Assembly (NCBI GenBank): GCA_963745755.1
Contig: CAVUYP010000002.1
Location: 124,001 to 188,000, forward strand
Length of the DNA stretch: 64,000 nt
Direction: 5' to 3'
Source of the DNA: RHKX01 sp963745755
GTDB taxonomy: Bacteria > Actinomycetota > Thermoleophilia > Solirubrobacterales > 70-9
In this document: positions 50,504 through 58,325 of the stretch, piece by piece
How positions within the stretch are numbered: position 1 is the first letter of the stretch
Layout: each line of letters starts with the position of its first letter
The notes under the pieces: model-generated
Told to the model about the DNA's origin: nothing
Seen by the model: only the letters and a program-made list of their open reading frames with translations
Databases searched by the model: none
Made by a program: the position numbers and the translations under genes

Positions 50504-52006
50504 ATGAGCCGCGAAGTCGACCTCACCATCACCGGAGGCACCGTCGTCACGCCCAGCGGTCCCCGCCGCGTCGGCATTGCCGTCGACGGCGGCAAGATCG
50601 TCGCCGTCGCTCCCGACGACCTGCTGCCGCCGGCCCGCCGCAACCACGATGCGAGCGGGCTCCACGTCCTTCCCGGGCTGGTCGACACCGAGGCCCACCC
50701 GGGTTGCTACGTGCCGCTCGCCGACGATCTCGCGTCCGAGTCGCGGGCGGCGGTCGCCGCCGGCGTCACGACCTGGGGAATCCACGCACCGTCGACGCGG
50801 ATGGGGCACCCCGACTTTCCCGAGTTCGTCCAGCCCGATGACGTGGTCAGCTTCCACGACGTCATCGATCACTTCACCGCGCTCGTCGAATCCGACTCCG
50901 CGGTGGACGTGTTCGCGACCTACATGCTCGAGACCGATCGCCAGGCGAAGGAGATCCCCGAGTACGCGCGCGACCACGGGGTCACCTCCTACAAGCTCTA
51001 CCTGCAGTCGATGAGCCCCGCGGCGGAGCCGCATTGGCCCGGGCGGCGCGCCGGCCTCGGCCACGGGTTCGACGACGGGACCTGCTGGTTGACCATGGAG
51101 GCCGTCGCCGAGCTCGGCGAGCCGGGCGTCGTCTGCATGCACTGCGAGAACTGGGAGATCGCCCGGATCTTCGACGAGCGCCTCCGGGCCGAGGGCCGGA
51201 CCGACTGGGCGACCTGGTCGGATCGCTCGCCGCACTTCCTCGAGGCGACCCACATCCGTACCTACGGAGATATGGCGGGCGAGCTCGGCTGCCCGATCTA
51301 CATCCAGCACGCGACGACGCCGGAGAGCTACCGCGAGATCCTCGAGCTCCGCGGCCGTGGCGTCACCGTCCACGCGCAGACCGGGCCGCACTGGCTGCAC
51401 TTCGGCAAGGAGGAGTTCAACGCCTGGCGGATCAACGTGCCGCTGCGCTCGCGCGCCAACAACCCGAACATCTGGCAGGCGATCGGCGACGGCGTGATCA
51501 ACAGCGTCGGCTCCGACCACGTCGTCTCCTGGCCCCCCTCCGACTACGACAGCTCCTTCGACGAGAACATCTGGGAGCTCAAGACCGGCTTCACGTCGCG
51601 CGTCGAGATGCTGCTGCCGGTCCTGCTCGAGGGCGTCCACCAGGGCAAGCTGACGCTCGAGAGGCTGGTCGAGGTCGCCTGCGAGAACCCGGCGAAGATC
51701 TTCGGCCTCTACCCGCAGAAGGGATCGCTCGAGGTCGGCGCCGACGCCGATCTCGTCCTCGCCGACCTCGACCGCACGGTCAAGGTCTCCAACGACATGG
51801 TCCTGACCCGCTCGGGCTGGACCGTCCTCGACGGTCACGAGATGCACGGCTGGGGCGTCGCCACGTTCCTGCGCGGCAAGCAGATGTCGCGTTGGCAGGA
51901 CGGCGCGCCGAAGCCGGAGTTCATCGGCGACGCCGACGGGCGGTACCTGCGGCGGGTTCCCGGTCGCGGCCGGGTCCCGGTCGGCGAGGGCGTGGGGGTC
52001 GGCTGA
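50504..52006 (+). CDS. Dihydropyrimidinase/hydantoinase-like amidohydrolase with a Glu replacing the first His ligand
   Basis: TIM-barrel amidohydrolase of 500 residues, cytoplasmic. Metal-site elements in order: PGLVD61TE63AH65, carboxylated-Lys candidate K164 (TSYKLYL), H213 (VCMHCEN), H269 (YIQHATT) and D338 (SVGSDHV). In hydantoinases, dihydroorotases and allantoinases the first element is HxH; here it is E63-A-H65. The N-terminal beta-sandwich (DLTITGGTVVTPSGPRRVGIAVDGGKIVAVAPDD) and the C-terminal VACENPAKIFGLYPQKGSLEVGADADLVLADLD are typical of cyclic amidases. The ATG has AGAGGAGA upstream. First gene of the operon after the IclR site; its stop overlaps the next ATG (TGATG). Substrate probably a cyclic amide; not determined. 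Confidence 0.88.
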   Translation: MSREVDLTITGGTVVTPSGPRRVGIAVDGGKIVAVAPDDLLPPARRNHDASGLHVLPGLVDTEAHPGCYVPLADDLASESRAAVAAGVTTWGIHAPSTRMGHPDFPEFVQPDDVVSFHDVIDHFTALVESDSAVDVFATYMLETDRQAKEIPEYARDHGVTSYKLYLQSMSPAAEPHWPGRRAGLGHGFDDGTCWLTMEAVAELGEPGVVCMHCENWEIARIFDERLRAEGRTDWATWSDRSPHFLEATHIRTYGDMAGELGCPIYIQHATTPESYREILELRGRGVTVHAQTGPHWLHFGKEEFNAWRINVPLRSRANNPNIWQAIGDGVINSVGSDHVVSWPPSDYDSSFDENIWELKTGFTSRVEMLLPVLLEGVHQGKLTLERLVEVACENPAKIFGLYPQKGSLEVGADADLVLADLDRTVKVSNDMVLTRSGWTVLDGHEMHGWGVATFLRGKQMSRWQDGAPKPEFIGDADGRYLRRVPGRGRVPVGEGVGVG

Positions 52007-52782
52007 TGGCGAACGTATGGGACGACGTGCTGCCCGAGGAGGACCGACTCGTCTTCGAGCGGGCCGGATGGGGCAAGGAGGTCGGATTCGGTGAGCGCCC
52101 GGTCCTGCTCGTAGTCGACGTGATCTACAACTTCGTCGGCGACGTGCCCGAGCCGATTCTGAAGTCGATCGAGCGCTGGCGCTATTCGTGCGGCGAGCGT
52201 GGCTGGCACGGAGTCGCACAGCTGCAACGGCTGATCGAGGCCGCCCGCGAGCAGGAGGTGCCGATCTTCTACACCGGCATGGACCGCCGCCCGGACGGCT
52301 TCGACCAGGGCGCCTGGAACTGGAAGAGCCACCGCGCCGGAGACGCCTCCGACGTGAAGGGGTCGCTCGGCAACGAGATCGTCGCCGAGGTCGCTCCCCG
52401 CGATCGCGACGTCTACTTCGTCAAGGACAAGCCGAGCGCATTCCACGGCACCCACCTGCTCGACTACCTGATCTACCTCGGCGCCGACACGGTGATCACG
52501 ACCGGTACGACGACGAGCGGTTGCGTGCGGGCGAGCGCCGTCGACGCCGCCCAATACAACTACCGATCGATCGTGCCGGAGGAGTGCGTCTGGGACCGCT
52601 CGACGATCTCGCACAAGGTCAACCTGCTCGACATCCAGATGAAGTACGGCGATGTGAAGGGCACCGACGAGGTGATCGCCTACCTGCGGTCGCTGCCGAC
52701 GCGGCCCTGCGGTCCGCGGACCCCGACCGGGGTCCCGAACGGCGACGAGGCGGTCCCGGCCGCAGAAACGAGTCCCGGGTGA
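52006..52782 (+). CDS. Isochorismatase-fold amidohydrolase (N-carbamoylsarcosine amidase-like)
   Basis: 258 residues. Catalytic triad D38 (LLVVDVIYNF), K142 (FVKDKPSAF) and C173 (TGTTTSGCVRASAVDA). The N-terminus WDDVLPEEDRLVFERAGWGKEVGFGERP and the insertion SIERWRYSCGERGWHGV match the N-carbamoylsarcosine amidase / maleamate amidohydrolase group rather than isochorismatases proper. Such enzymes release ammonia (and carbamate) from linear amides, a logical step after opening of a ring by the preceding amidohydrolase. The ATG overlaps the previous stop; its own stop overlaps the next GTG. Confidence 0.9.
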   Translation: MANVWDDVLPEEDRLVFERAGWGKEVGFGERPVLLVVDVIYNFVGDVPEPILKSIERWRYSCGERGWHGVAQLQRLIEAAREQEVPIFYTGMDRRPDGFDQGAWNWKSHRAGDASDVKGSLGNEIVAEVAPRDRDVYFVKDKPSAFHGTHLLDYLIYLGADTVITTGTTTSGCVRASAVDAAQYNYRSIVPEECVWDRSTISHKVNLLDIQMKYGDVKGTDEVIAYLRSLPTRPCGPRTPTGVPNGDEAVPAAETSPG

Positions 52783-53378
52783 GCACCGAGCTGCAGATAC
52801 GCAAGATCGCCACGTTCGTCGAGGAGGTGCGGAGCGACGGCGGCCGCTCCGACGGCGAGCCGCTGATCAAGGCCGCCGTCGCCGTCGTCTTCGCCAATCC
52901 CTACGCCGGGCGCGAGTTCAGCGAGGACCTCGCCGAGATCGTCGAGCCGAGCGCCGAGCTCGGCCGGATCATCGGCGAACGCTGCCTGGCGGCAGTCGGC
53001 CGGCCGATCGAGAGCCAGGGCAAGGCGGTCCTCGTCGGCACCGCCGGCGAGCAGGAGCACGGCAATGCGGCGAAGACGACCACCTTCGGGAATCCCTTCC
53101 GCGAGGCCTTCGACGGCGGCCGTGCCTGGCTGCCGTCGACGACGAAGCGCTGCGCCCCGGGTGCCTCCGTCGACGTCCCACTCTGCTTCAAGGACGAGAT
53201 CTGGGTGCGCTCCCACTACGACACGATCACCGTCGCGGTAGCCGACGCGCCGGCGCCGGACGAGATCGTCCTCGTCGGGGCGGTCGCCTCGCGCGGCCGG
53301 CTCAACGCCCGCCTCGGCGGCAAGACCAAGCAGCAGGCGCTGGCCGAGATCGAAGCAGCCGAGGGAGCCGGCGGCTGA
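52779..53378 (+). CDS. DUF1185 (amino acid synthesis family) protein
   Basis: 199 residues. Resembles PF06684: IRKIATFVEEVRSDGG...PLIKAAVAVVFANPYAGREFSEDLAEIVEPSAELGRIIGERCLAAVG, then ESQGKAVLVGTAGEQEHGNAAKTTTFGNPFREAF. A later part reads KRCAPGASVDVPLCFKDEIWVRSHYDTITVAV. The biochemical function of the family is not established; genes of this family repeatedly occur in catabolic clusters with hydantoinase- or isochorismatase-like amidases. GEQEHG and the conserved His/Cys (RSHYD, RCAPG) may form an active site. GTG start overlaps the previous stop by 4 bases. Confidence 0.8.
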   Translation: MSTELQIRKIATFVEEVRSDGGRSDGEPLIKAAVAVVFANPYAGREFSEDLAEIVEPSAELGRIIGERCLAAVGRPIESQGKAVLVGTAGEQEHGNAAKTTTFGNPFREAFDGGRAWLPSTTKRCAPGASVDVPLCFKDEIWVRSHYDTITVAVADAPAPDEIVLVGAVASRGRLNARLGGKTKQQALAEIEAAEGAGG

Positions 53379-53379
53379 G

Positions 53380-54540
53380 ATGAGCAGCCTCGAGATCACC
53401 GGACTCGGGGGATTGGTGAGCGGCCGGCTGGGTGATGCCCCGGCAGCGGTCGAGGCGATCAGGGTCGAGGACGGCCGGATCGCCGGCTTCGACGCCTCCG
53501 GCGCCGCCGACGTCGTCCTCGACGCCGGCGGCGCCATCGCGGTGCCGGGCCTGATCGACTCGCACGTCCACGTCGTCTTCGGCGATTGGACGCCGCGGCA
53601 GTCGGCGCTCGGCTGGATCGAGAGCTCGATGCACGGCGGCGTGACGATGATGATGTCGGCGTCGGAGGTGCACCTGCCGGGCCGTCCCCGCGACCGGGTC
53701 GGCGTCAAGGCGCTGGCGATCACCGCACAGCGCGCCTTCACGGACTTCCGCCCCGGCGGCGTCAAGGTCCTCGGCGGTTCGCTGATCATCGAGCCCGACC
53801 TCGAGCCCGCCGACTTCGCCGAGCTCGCCGCCGCCGGAGTCGGCCTCGCCAAGGTCGGCTTCGGCTCGTTCGACCGCCAGGGCGACGCGGCACCGCTGGT
53901 CCGCGCCGCCCAGGCTGCCGGGATCGTCGTCATGAACCACACCGGCGGCGCCTCGATCCCCGACTCCTCGCCGGTCACGATCGAGGACGTGCTGGCGCTC
54001 GGCTGCGACATCGTCGGCCATGCCAACGGCGGTCCGACGGCGCTGCCCGACGCCGATCTGCCAGCCCTGTTCGACGCGCCGGGCGTCCTCCAGCTCGTCC
54101 AGGCCGGCAACCTGCGCTCGTCGTTGCGGATCGTCGCGCTCGCCAAGGAGCGAGACGCGCTCGACCGGCTGGTCCTCGCCACCGACACCCCGACCGGCAC
54201 CGGCGTGATGCCGCTCGGAATGATCAAGACCGTCGTCGAGATCGCTTCGCTCGGCGGGGTCGCGGCGACCGACGCGCTGGCGCTCGCCTGCGGCAACAAC
54301 GGCGCCGTGCTGCGCCGCGACGAGGGCGTCCTCGACGTCGGCCGGCCCGCCGACCTGGCGCTGCTCTTTTCGCCGCTCGGCAGCGCCCACGGCGACCCGC
54401 TGACCTGCATCGAACGAGGCGACATCCCCGGGATCGCGGCGATGGTGATCGACGGGGAGGTGCGGGCGCTGCGGTCGCGCAACACGCCCGCCCCCGACGG
54501 CACCTGCCGGATCCTCACCGACCAGGAGGCGAGAGTATGA
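53380..54540 (+). CDS. Enamidase-like amidohydrolase
   Basis: 386 residues, essentially the length of Eubacterium barkeri enamidase (about 385), which hydrolyses 1,4,5,6-tetrahydro-6-oxonicotinate in nicotinate fermentation. Metal ligands: H62 and H64 (DSHVHVV), Lys candidate K158 (GLAKVGFG), H187 (MNHTGGASIPDSS), H214 (VGHANGGPTA) and Asp in LATDTPTG. The MNHTGG...SIPDSS and HANGGPTA segments are, as I recall, characteristic of enamidases. The ATG follows the DUF1185 stop by one base; its stop overlaps the next ATG. A ring-opening step on an enamide or lactam is the likely reaction. Identity of the substrate is inferred from the family only. Confidence 0.82.
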   Translation: MSSLEITGLGGLVSGRLGDAPAAVEAIRVEDGRIAGFDASGAADVVLDAGGAIAVPGLIDSHVHVVFGDWTPRQSALGWIESSMHGGVTMMMSASEVHLPGRPRDRVGVKALAITAQRAFTDFRPGGVKVLGGSLIIEPDLEPADFAELAAAGVGLAKVGFGSFDRQGDAAPLVRAAQAAGIVVMNHTGGASIPDSSPVTIEDVLALGCDIVGHANGGPTALPDADLPALFDAPGVLQLVQAGNLRSSLRIVALAKERDALDRLVLATDTPTGTGVMPLGMIKTVVEIASLGGVAATDALALACGNNGAVLRRDEGVLDVGRPADLALLFSPLGSAHGDPLTCIERGDIPGIAAMVIDGEVRALRSRNTPAPDGTCRILTDQEARV

Positions 54541-55172
54541 GCACCAAGGCACCGATCGAGGAGCGCGGCCGGATGATCGAGGAGGTCCACGTCCCCGCGT
54601 CCACGGCCGCCGTCGCCGAGGTCAAGCGGGGCCAGGTCCTGCAGGTCGTCGACCTCGAGGGCCAGCAGGTCGGCGACCTGATGGCCTATCGCCCGGCCGA
54701 TCCGGGCGAGTACCTGTCGCCCGCGCACACGCTCTCCTGCCTGGTCAGGCTGATGCCCGAGGACGGCGACGAGCTCTTCTCCAACCACCGCACGCCGCTG
54801 CTGCGAATCACCCGCGACGACGTCGGCACCCACGACATGGTCGTTCCCTGCTGCGATCCCGAGCGCTACGGGCGCGACTACGGCCAGCCCGATCACCCGT
54901 CCTGCCTGAGCTCCCTGCAGGCCGCTCTAGCCGGCTTCGGCTCGGACTTCGCCGCTCCCGGGGAGTCGGCCTGGAACGTGTTCATGAACAACCGCCACGA
55001 GGACGGCCGGATCGTCACCTACGAGCCCGAGCACGGGGCCGGGGCCTCGATCGACCTCGACGTCCTCGAGGACCTCGTCGTCGTGCTCTCCGCCTGCCCG
55101 CAGGATCTCTCGCCCTGCAACGCGTTCAACCCGACCTCGATGGCGATGCGGATCTGGGAGGTGGGCGACTGA
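54537..55172 (+). CDS. DUF1989 (urea-carboxylase-associated) protein 1
   Basis: 211 residues. Typical DUF1989 order: VKRGQVLQVVDLEGQQVGDLMAYRPADPGEYLSP, THDMVVPCCDPERYGRDYG...HPSCLSSLQAALAGFG, then ESAWNVFMNNRHEDGRIVTYEP and LVVVLSACPQDLSPCNAFNPTSM. In other bacteria two DUF1989 proteins next to guanidine carboxylase form a carboxyguanidine deiminase (CgdA/CgdB). Here no carboxylase or allophanate hydrolase gene is nearby. The protein probably binds metal through conserved Cys/His (CCDP, HPSC). A second, more diverged homologue starts at 55857. AGGAGG-like site before the ATG. Confidence 0.85.
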   Translation: MSTKAPIEERGRMIEEVHVPASTAAVAEVKRGQVLQVVDLEGQQVGDLMAYRPADPGEYLSPAHTLSCLVRLMPEDGDELFSNHRTPLLRITRDDVGTHDMVVPCCDPERYGRDYGQPDHPSCLSSLQAALAGFGSDFAAPGESAWNVFMNNRHEDGRIVTYEPEHGAGASIDLDVLEDLVVVLSACPQDLSPCNAFNPTSMAMRIWEVGD

Positions 55173-55173
55173 G

Positions 55174-55860
55174 GTGAGCGGCACCGCCGAGCAGACGCGG
55201 GCCGAGGGAGTCGCCACCGACGTGGCGGCGCACGCCCGCCTGCTCGCACGGGCCGGTCTCGTCGAGGCGTTCGGGCACGTATCGGCCCGGGTCCCCGGCG
55301 GCGGCCTGGCGATCACCTCGACGGCGCCGCTGGCGACGGCGGCGACCGCGACGGTGCTGGTCTGCACGGCGGCGGGCGAGCCGTCCGTCGCCGCCGAGGA
55401 CCTGCCGCTCGAGACCGCTCTTCACGCCGCCGTCTACGCGGCCCGGGACGACGTCGGCGCGATCGCACGGATCCACTCGCCGGCGGCCGTCGCGGCCGGC
55501 GCGATCGGCGCCGTGCCGCCCGTCGTCCACGGCCTCGGCGGGCTCAGTGGGACGGTCGCCTGCTCCGAAGACCCTCAGCTCGTGACCGACGGCGCCGCCG
55601 GCGAGCGCGCCGCGGCGGCGCTCGCCGCCGCCGACTGCCTGTTGATCAGCGGCAACGGTGCCGTCGTCACCGCCCCGAGCCTCGCCGAGGCGGCGGTCCG
55701 CGCCTGGTTCCTCGAGGAACGGGCCCGGGTCTGGCTGGCCGCCGATCGGCCGCCGGGGCTGTCGCCGGCGGAGCTCGACGAGCGCAGCCGCCACTATCCG
55801 GCCGAGACGATCCGGGCGTCGGCATGGCTGCGGTCGCGGTTCGGGGAGGGGGATCGATGA
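55174..55860 (+). CDS. Class II aldolase/adducin-family protein
   Basis: 228 residues. VAAHARLLARAGLVEAFGHVSARVPGGGLAIT is the family start, and ETALHAAVYAARDDVGAIARIHSPAAVAAGA carries the expected Glu and the first His residues of the zinc site. The third His, normally in a GHG motif near residue 165, is replaced: LLISGNGAVVTAPSLAEA. It may therefore have altered metal binding or act on another substrate. GTG start, next to two DUF1989 genes. Its stop overlaps the second DUF1989 gene (ATGA). Typical members are sugar-phosphate aldolases or decarboxylases; in this cluster a retro-aldol or decarboxylation is possible. Confidence 0.83.
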   Translation: MSGTAEQTRAEGVATDVAAHARLLARAGLVEAFGHVSARVPGGGLAITSTAPLATAATATVLVCTAAGEPSVAAEDLPLETALHAAVYAARDDVGAIARIHSPAAVAAGAIGAVPPVVHGLGGLSGTVACSEDPQLVTDGAAGERAAAALAAADCLLISGNGAVVTAPSLAEAAVRAWFLEERARVWLAADRPPGLSPAELDERSRHYPAETIRASAWLRSRFGEGDR

Positions 55861-56438
55861 TGGGGCTGCGCGAGCTGACCGTCGTCTCCGGGACCGGGGC
55901 CGGAGTCGATCTGTCCGCCGGCGAGGAGATCCGGATCTCGACCCCCGACGGCGCCCAGGGAGGCGATTTCAGCTTCCTCGGCTTCGACCAGGCGATGACC
56001 CGCAACATCAACGGCTGGGAGCGGTTCGGCCGTCCCTGGCTCGTCTTCAGCGCCGATCCCGGGATGCGCCTCTGCGACGGCGACGGCGAGGCGGTCATGG
56101 AGGTCGGCGAATGCGTCGGCGACGGCCGCAACGACATCATGTACCCGGGTTGCTGGTCGGAGCTCTACGAGGACGGCCGGCCCGGGTGCCGGGACCTGAT
56201 CGCCGAGGCTCTCGCGATCGAGCGCACCGAGATCACCGGCATGCTCTCCTTCTTCGTCAACGCCACCGTTGACACCACCGCCTATCGCGGCCTCGACGAG
56301 GTTCGCATCGAACCGGGTGACCACATCACCCTGCGGGCGTTGCGGGACGTCCGCGCAGCAGTCTCGGCCTGTCCGGATTCGGATATCCCCGGCTGGCGCC
56401 GGGGGGACCTGCGGGTCGAGATGAGAAGCCCTGCGTGA
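55857..56438 (+). CDS. DUF1989 (urea-carboxylase-associated) protein 2, diverged
   Basis: 193 residues. GAGVDLSAGEEIRISTPDGAQGGDFSFLGFDQAMTRNINGW, followed by GRNDIMYPGCWSELYEDGRPGCRDLIAEAL and TGMLSFFVNATV, matches the DUF1989 fold. Conserved SACPDSDIPGW replaces SACPQD of copy 1, and the CCDPxxY segment is changed to YPGCWSELY. Two diverged members in one operon suggest a heteromeric enzyme, as in CgdA/CgdB. GGAGGGGG precedes the ATG. The operon continues with the transporter 29 bases after its stop. Confidence 0.78.
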   Translation: MMGLRELTVVSGTGAGVDLSAGEEIRISTPDGAQGGDFSFLGFDQAMTRNINGWERFGRPWLVFSADPGMRLCDGDGEAVMEVGECVGDGRNDIMYPGCWSELYEDGRPGCRDLIAEALAIERTEITGMLSFFVNATVDTTAYRGLDEVRIEPGDHITLRALRDVRAAVSACPDSDIPGWRRGDLRVEMRSPA

Positions 56439-56467
56439 TCGAATGCCCAGCGACCAAGGAGAAGACA

Positions 56468-57514
56468 GTGACTAGACGACGCAATACGCGAGGCTCCCGG
56501 TTCGGGATCCTCGCCGTCCTGACGCTGACGGTGGGAGCGCTTGCGCTCGCCGCCTGCGGCAGTGACGACTCGAGCACGAGCAGCAGCGCCGATTCGACGT
56601 CCGGAGGTGAGATGAAGGATGCGACCCTGGTCCTCGACTTCGTTCCCGGCCCGGTTCACGCCGGCATCTACGACGCGGTCGTCAACGGCTACTACGAGGA
56701 CGAAGGGATCAACCTCAAGATCATCGAGCCGACCTCGACGGCCGACACGCTGAAGCTGATCGACGCCGGCAAGGCGGACTTCGGCATCGCCGACGGCATC
56801 GACGTCGCGAGCCAGATCGCCGACGGACGCGGCGCCAAGGGAATCCTCGCGCTCGTCCAGCGGCCGCTCGGCGGGTTGATCACCCTCGCCGACTCGGGCT
56901 ACCAGTCGCCCGCGGATCTCGACGGCAAGACCGTCGGCGTCACCGGGGTGCCGTCCGACGACGCGATCATGAACACGACGATCTCCGACGCCGGCGGTGA
57001 CCCGTCGAGCGTCAAGAAGGTGACGATCGGGTTCAACGGGGTGCAGAACCTCGAGAGCGGCAAGGTCGACGGCTTCACCGGGTTCATCCCGGCGGACGGG
57101 GTGCAGATCGAGGTCGACGGATTCCCGACGACGTCGTTCCCGCTCGACGAGTACGGCGGACCGAAGTACCCGGGCCTGGTCGTGTTCTCGACCGAGGACC
57201 AGATCAGCGCCGACCCGGAGCTGATGCAGGGGTTCGTCAACGCAACGATCAAGGGATACGACGACGTCATCGCCGATCCCCAGACCGGTCTCGACGACCT
57301 GCTGAGCGAGAACCCGGCGATCCCGGAGAAGTTCGCGAAGGCGTCGCTGGACGCGTACATGCCGCTGTTCAAGGCCGGTACCGACCAGTACGGCTCGTTC
57401 AACACCGGTGACCTCGAGCAGCTCTCGAAGTTCATGGTCGACAACGACCTGGCCTCGGAGCCGATCGCTCCGGACCGCTACGCGACGAACGAGTTCGTCG
57501 ACGGTTCGAAGTAG
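56468..57514 (+). CDS. NMT1/THI5-type ABC substrate-binding lipoprotein
   Basis: 348 residues. Lipoprotein signal TRRRNTRGSRFGILAVLTLTVGALALAAC with lipobox LAAC. A Ser/Thr/Asp linker leads to the binding domain: ATLVLDFVPGPVHAGIYDAVVNGYYEDEGINLKIIEPTSTADTLKLIDAGKADFGIADG, the start of the NMT1/SsuA group, whose members bind hydroxymethylpyrimidine, riboflavin, sulfonates or nitrate-like ligands. FVPGPVHAGIYDA is typical of the pyrimidine-precursor subgroup. The GTG at 56468 is chosen because AAGGAGAAGACA precedes it and the signal peptide begins there. First gene of the import unit. Confidence 0.88.
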   Translation: MTRRRNTRGSRFGILAVLTLTVGALALAACGSDDSSTSSSADSTSGGEMKDATLVLDFVPGPVHAGIYDAVVNGYYEDEGINLKIIEPTSTADTLKLIDAGKADFGIADGIDVASQIADGRGAKGILALVQRPLGGLITLADSGYQSPADLDGKTVGVTGVPSDDAIMNTTISDAGGDPSSVKKVTIGFNGVQNLESGKVDGFTGFIPADGVQIEVDGFPTTSFPLDEYGGPKYPGLVVFSTEDQISADPELMQGFVNATIKGYDDVIADPQTGLDDLLSENPAIPEKFAKASLDAYMPLFKAGTDQYGSFNTGDLEQLSKFMVDNDLASEPIAPDRYATNEFVDGSK

Positions 57515-57518
57515 CCCG

Positions 57519-58325
57519 ATGCCGGCCACGACGGCACGTCTGCAGACCGAGGGTCTGACGAAGGCGTTCCCGGCTCAGTCCGGGGCCGACGGTCGAGTCA
57601 GCGCGCTCGAAGGGGTCGAGATGACGATCGACCCCGGCGAGTTCGTCTCGATCGTCGGGCCGTCGGGGTGTGGCAAGTCGACCCTGTTCAACCTGCTGGC
57701 CGGCCTCGACCGGCCGTCGGGCGGGAAGATCCTGCTCGACGGCCGGCCCGCCGACCAGCTGCTCGGCGAGATCGGCTACATGCCGCAGGCCGACCTGCTG
57801 ATGCCGTGGCGCACGGTCCTCGACAACACCGCGCTCGGCCTGCAGCTCAACGGCGTCGGCCGGCGCGAGGCCCGCAAGCGGGCGCTGGAGGAGTTTCCGC
57901 GGTTCGGGCTCTCCGGGTTCGAGCGGGTCTGGCCGTCGCAGATCTCCGGCGGCATGCGACAGCGCGCGGCGTTGCTGCGGACCTTCCTCGCCGGCCGCGA
58001 GGTGATGCTGCTCGACGAGCCGTTCGGCGCCCTCGACGCGCTGACCAGGCAGGAGATGCAGCAATGGCTGCTGCAGATCTGGCAGCAGGACCGCAAGACG
58101 ATCCTCTTCGTGACCCACGACGTCGAGGAGGCGCTCTTCCTCTCCGACCGCGTCTACGTGATGTCGGGGCGTCCCGGGCGGATCGAGCTCTGCGTCGACG
58201 TCGGTCTGCCGCGGCCGCGGGACATCGAGCGGACGACGCTCGATCCCGAGTTCGCCGAGCTGAAGCTGAAGCTGATCGAGCCGCTGCGGCGAGCGTCCGC
58301 GGGGGCGAGCGGAGAATCCCGCTGA
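57519..58325 (+). CDS. ABC importer ATPase (SsuB/TauB type)
   Basis: 268 residues. Walker A GPSGCGKSTL, Q-loop YMPQADLLMPWRTVLDN, signature ISGGMRQRAALLRTFL, Walker B MLLDEPFGALDALTRQEMQQ and H-loop FVTHDVEEALFLSDRV. The MPQ-x-LLMPW pattern and the EPFGALDALTR motif are those of nitrate/sulfonate/taurine/pyrimidine importers. Membrane-attached cytoplasmic subunit, working with the permease at 58325 and the binding protein before it. The ATG is 4 bases after the binding-protein stop. Confidence 0.93.
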   Translation: MPATTARLQTEGLTKAFPAQSGADGRVSALEGVEMTIDPGEFVSIVGPSGCGKSTLFNLLAGLDRPSGGKILLDGRPADQLLGEIGYMPQADLLMPWRTVLDNTALGLQLNGVGRREARKRALEEFPRFGLSGFERVWPSQISGGMRQRAALLRTFLAGREVMLLDEPFGALDALTRQEMQQWLLQIWQQDRKTILFVTHDVEEALFLSDRVYVMSGRPGRIELCVDVGLPRPRDIERTTLDPEFAELKLKLIEPLRRASAGASGESR

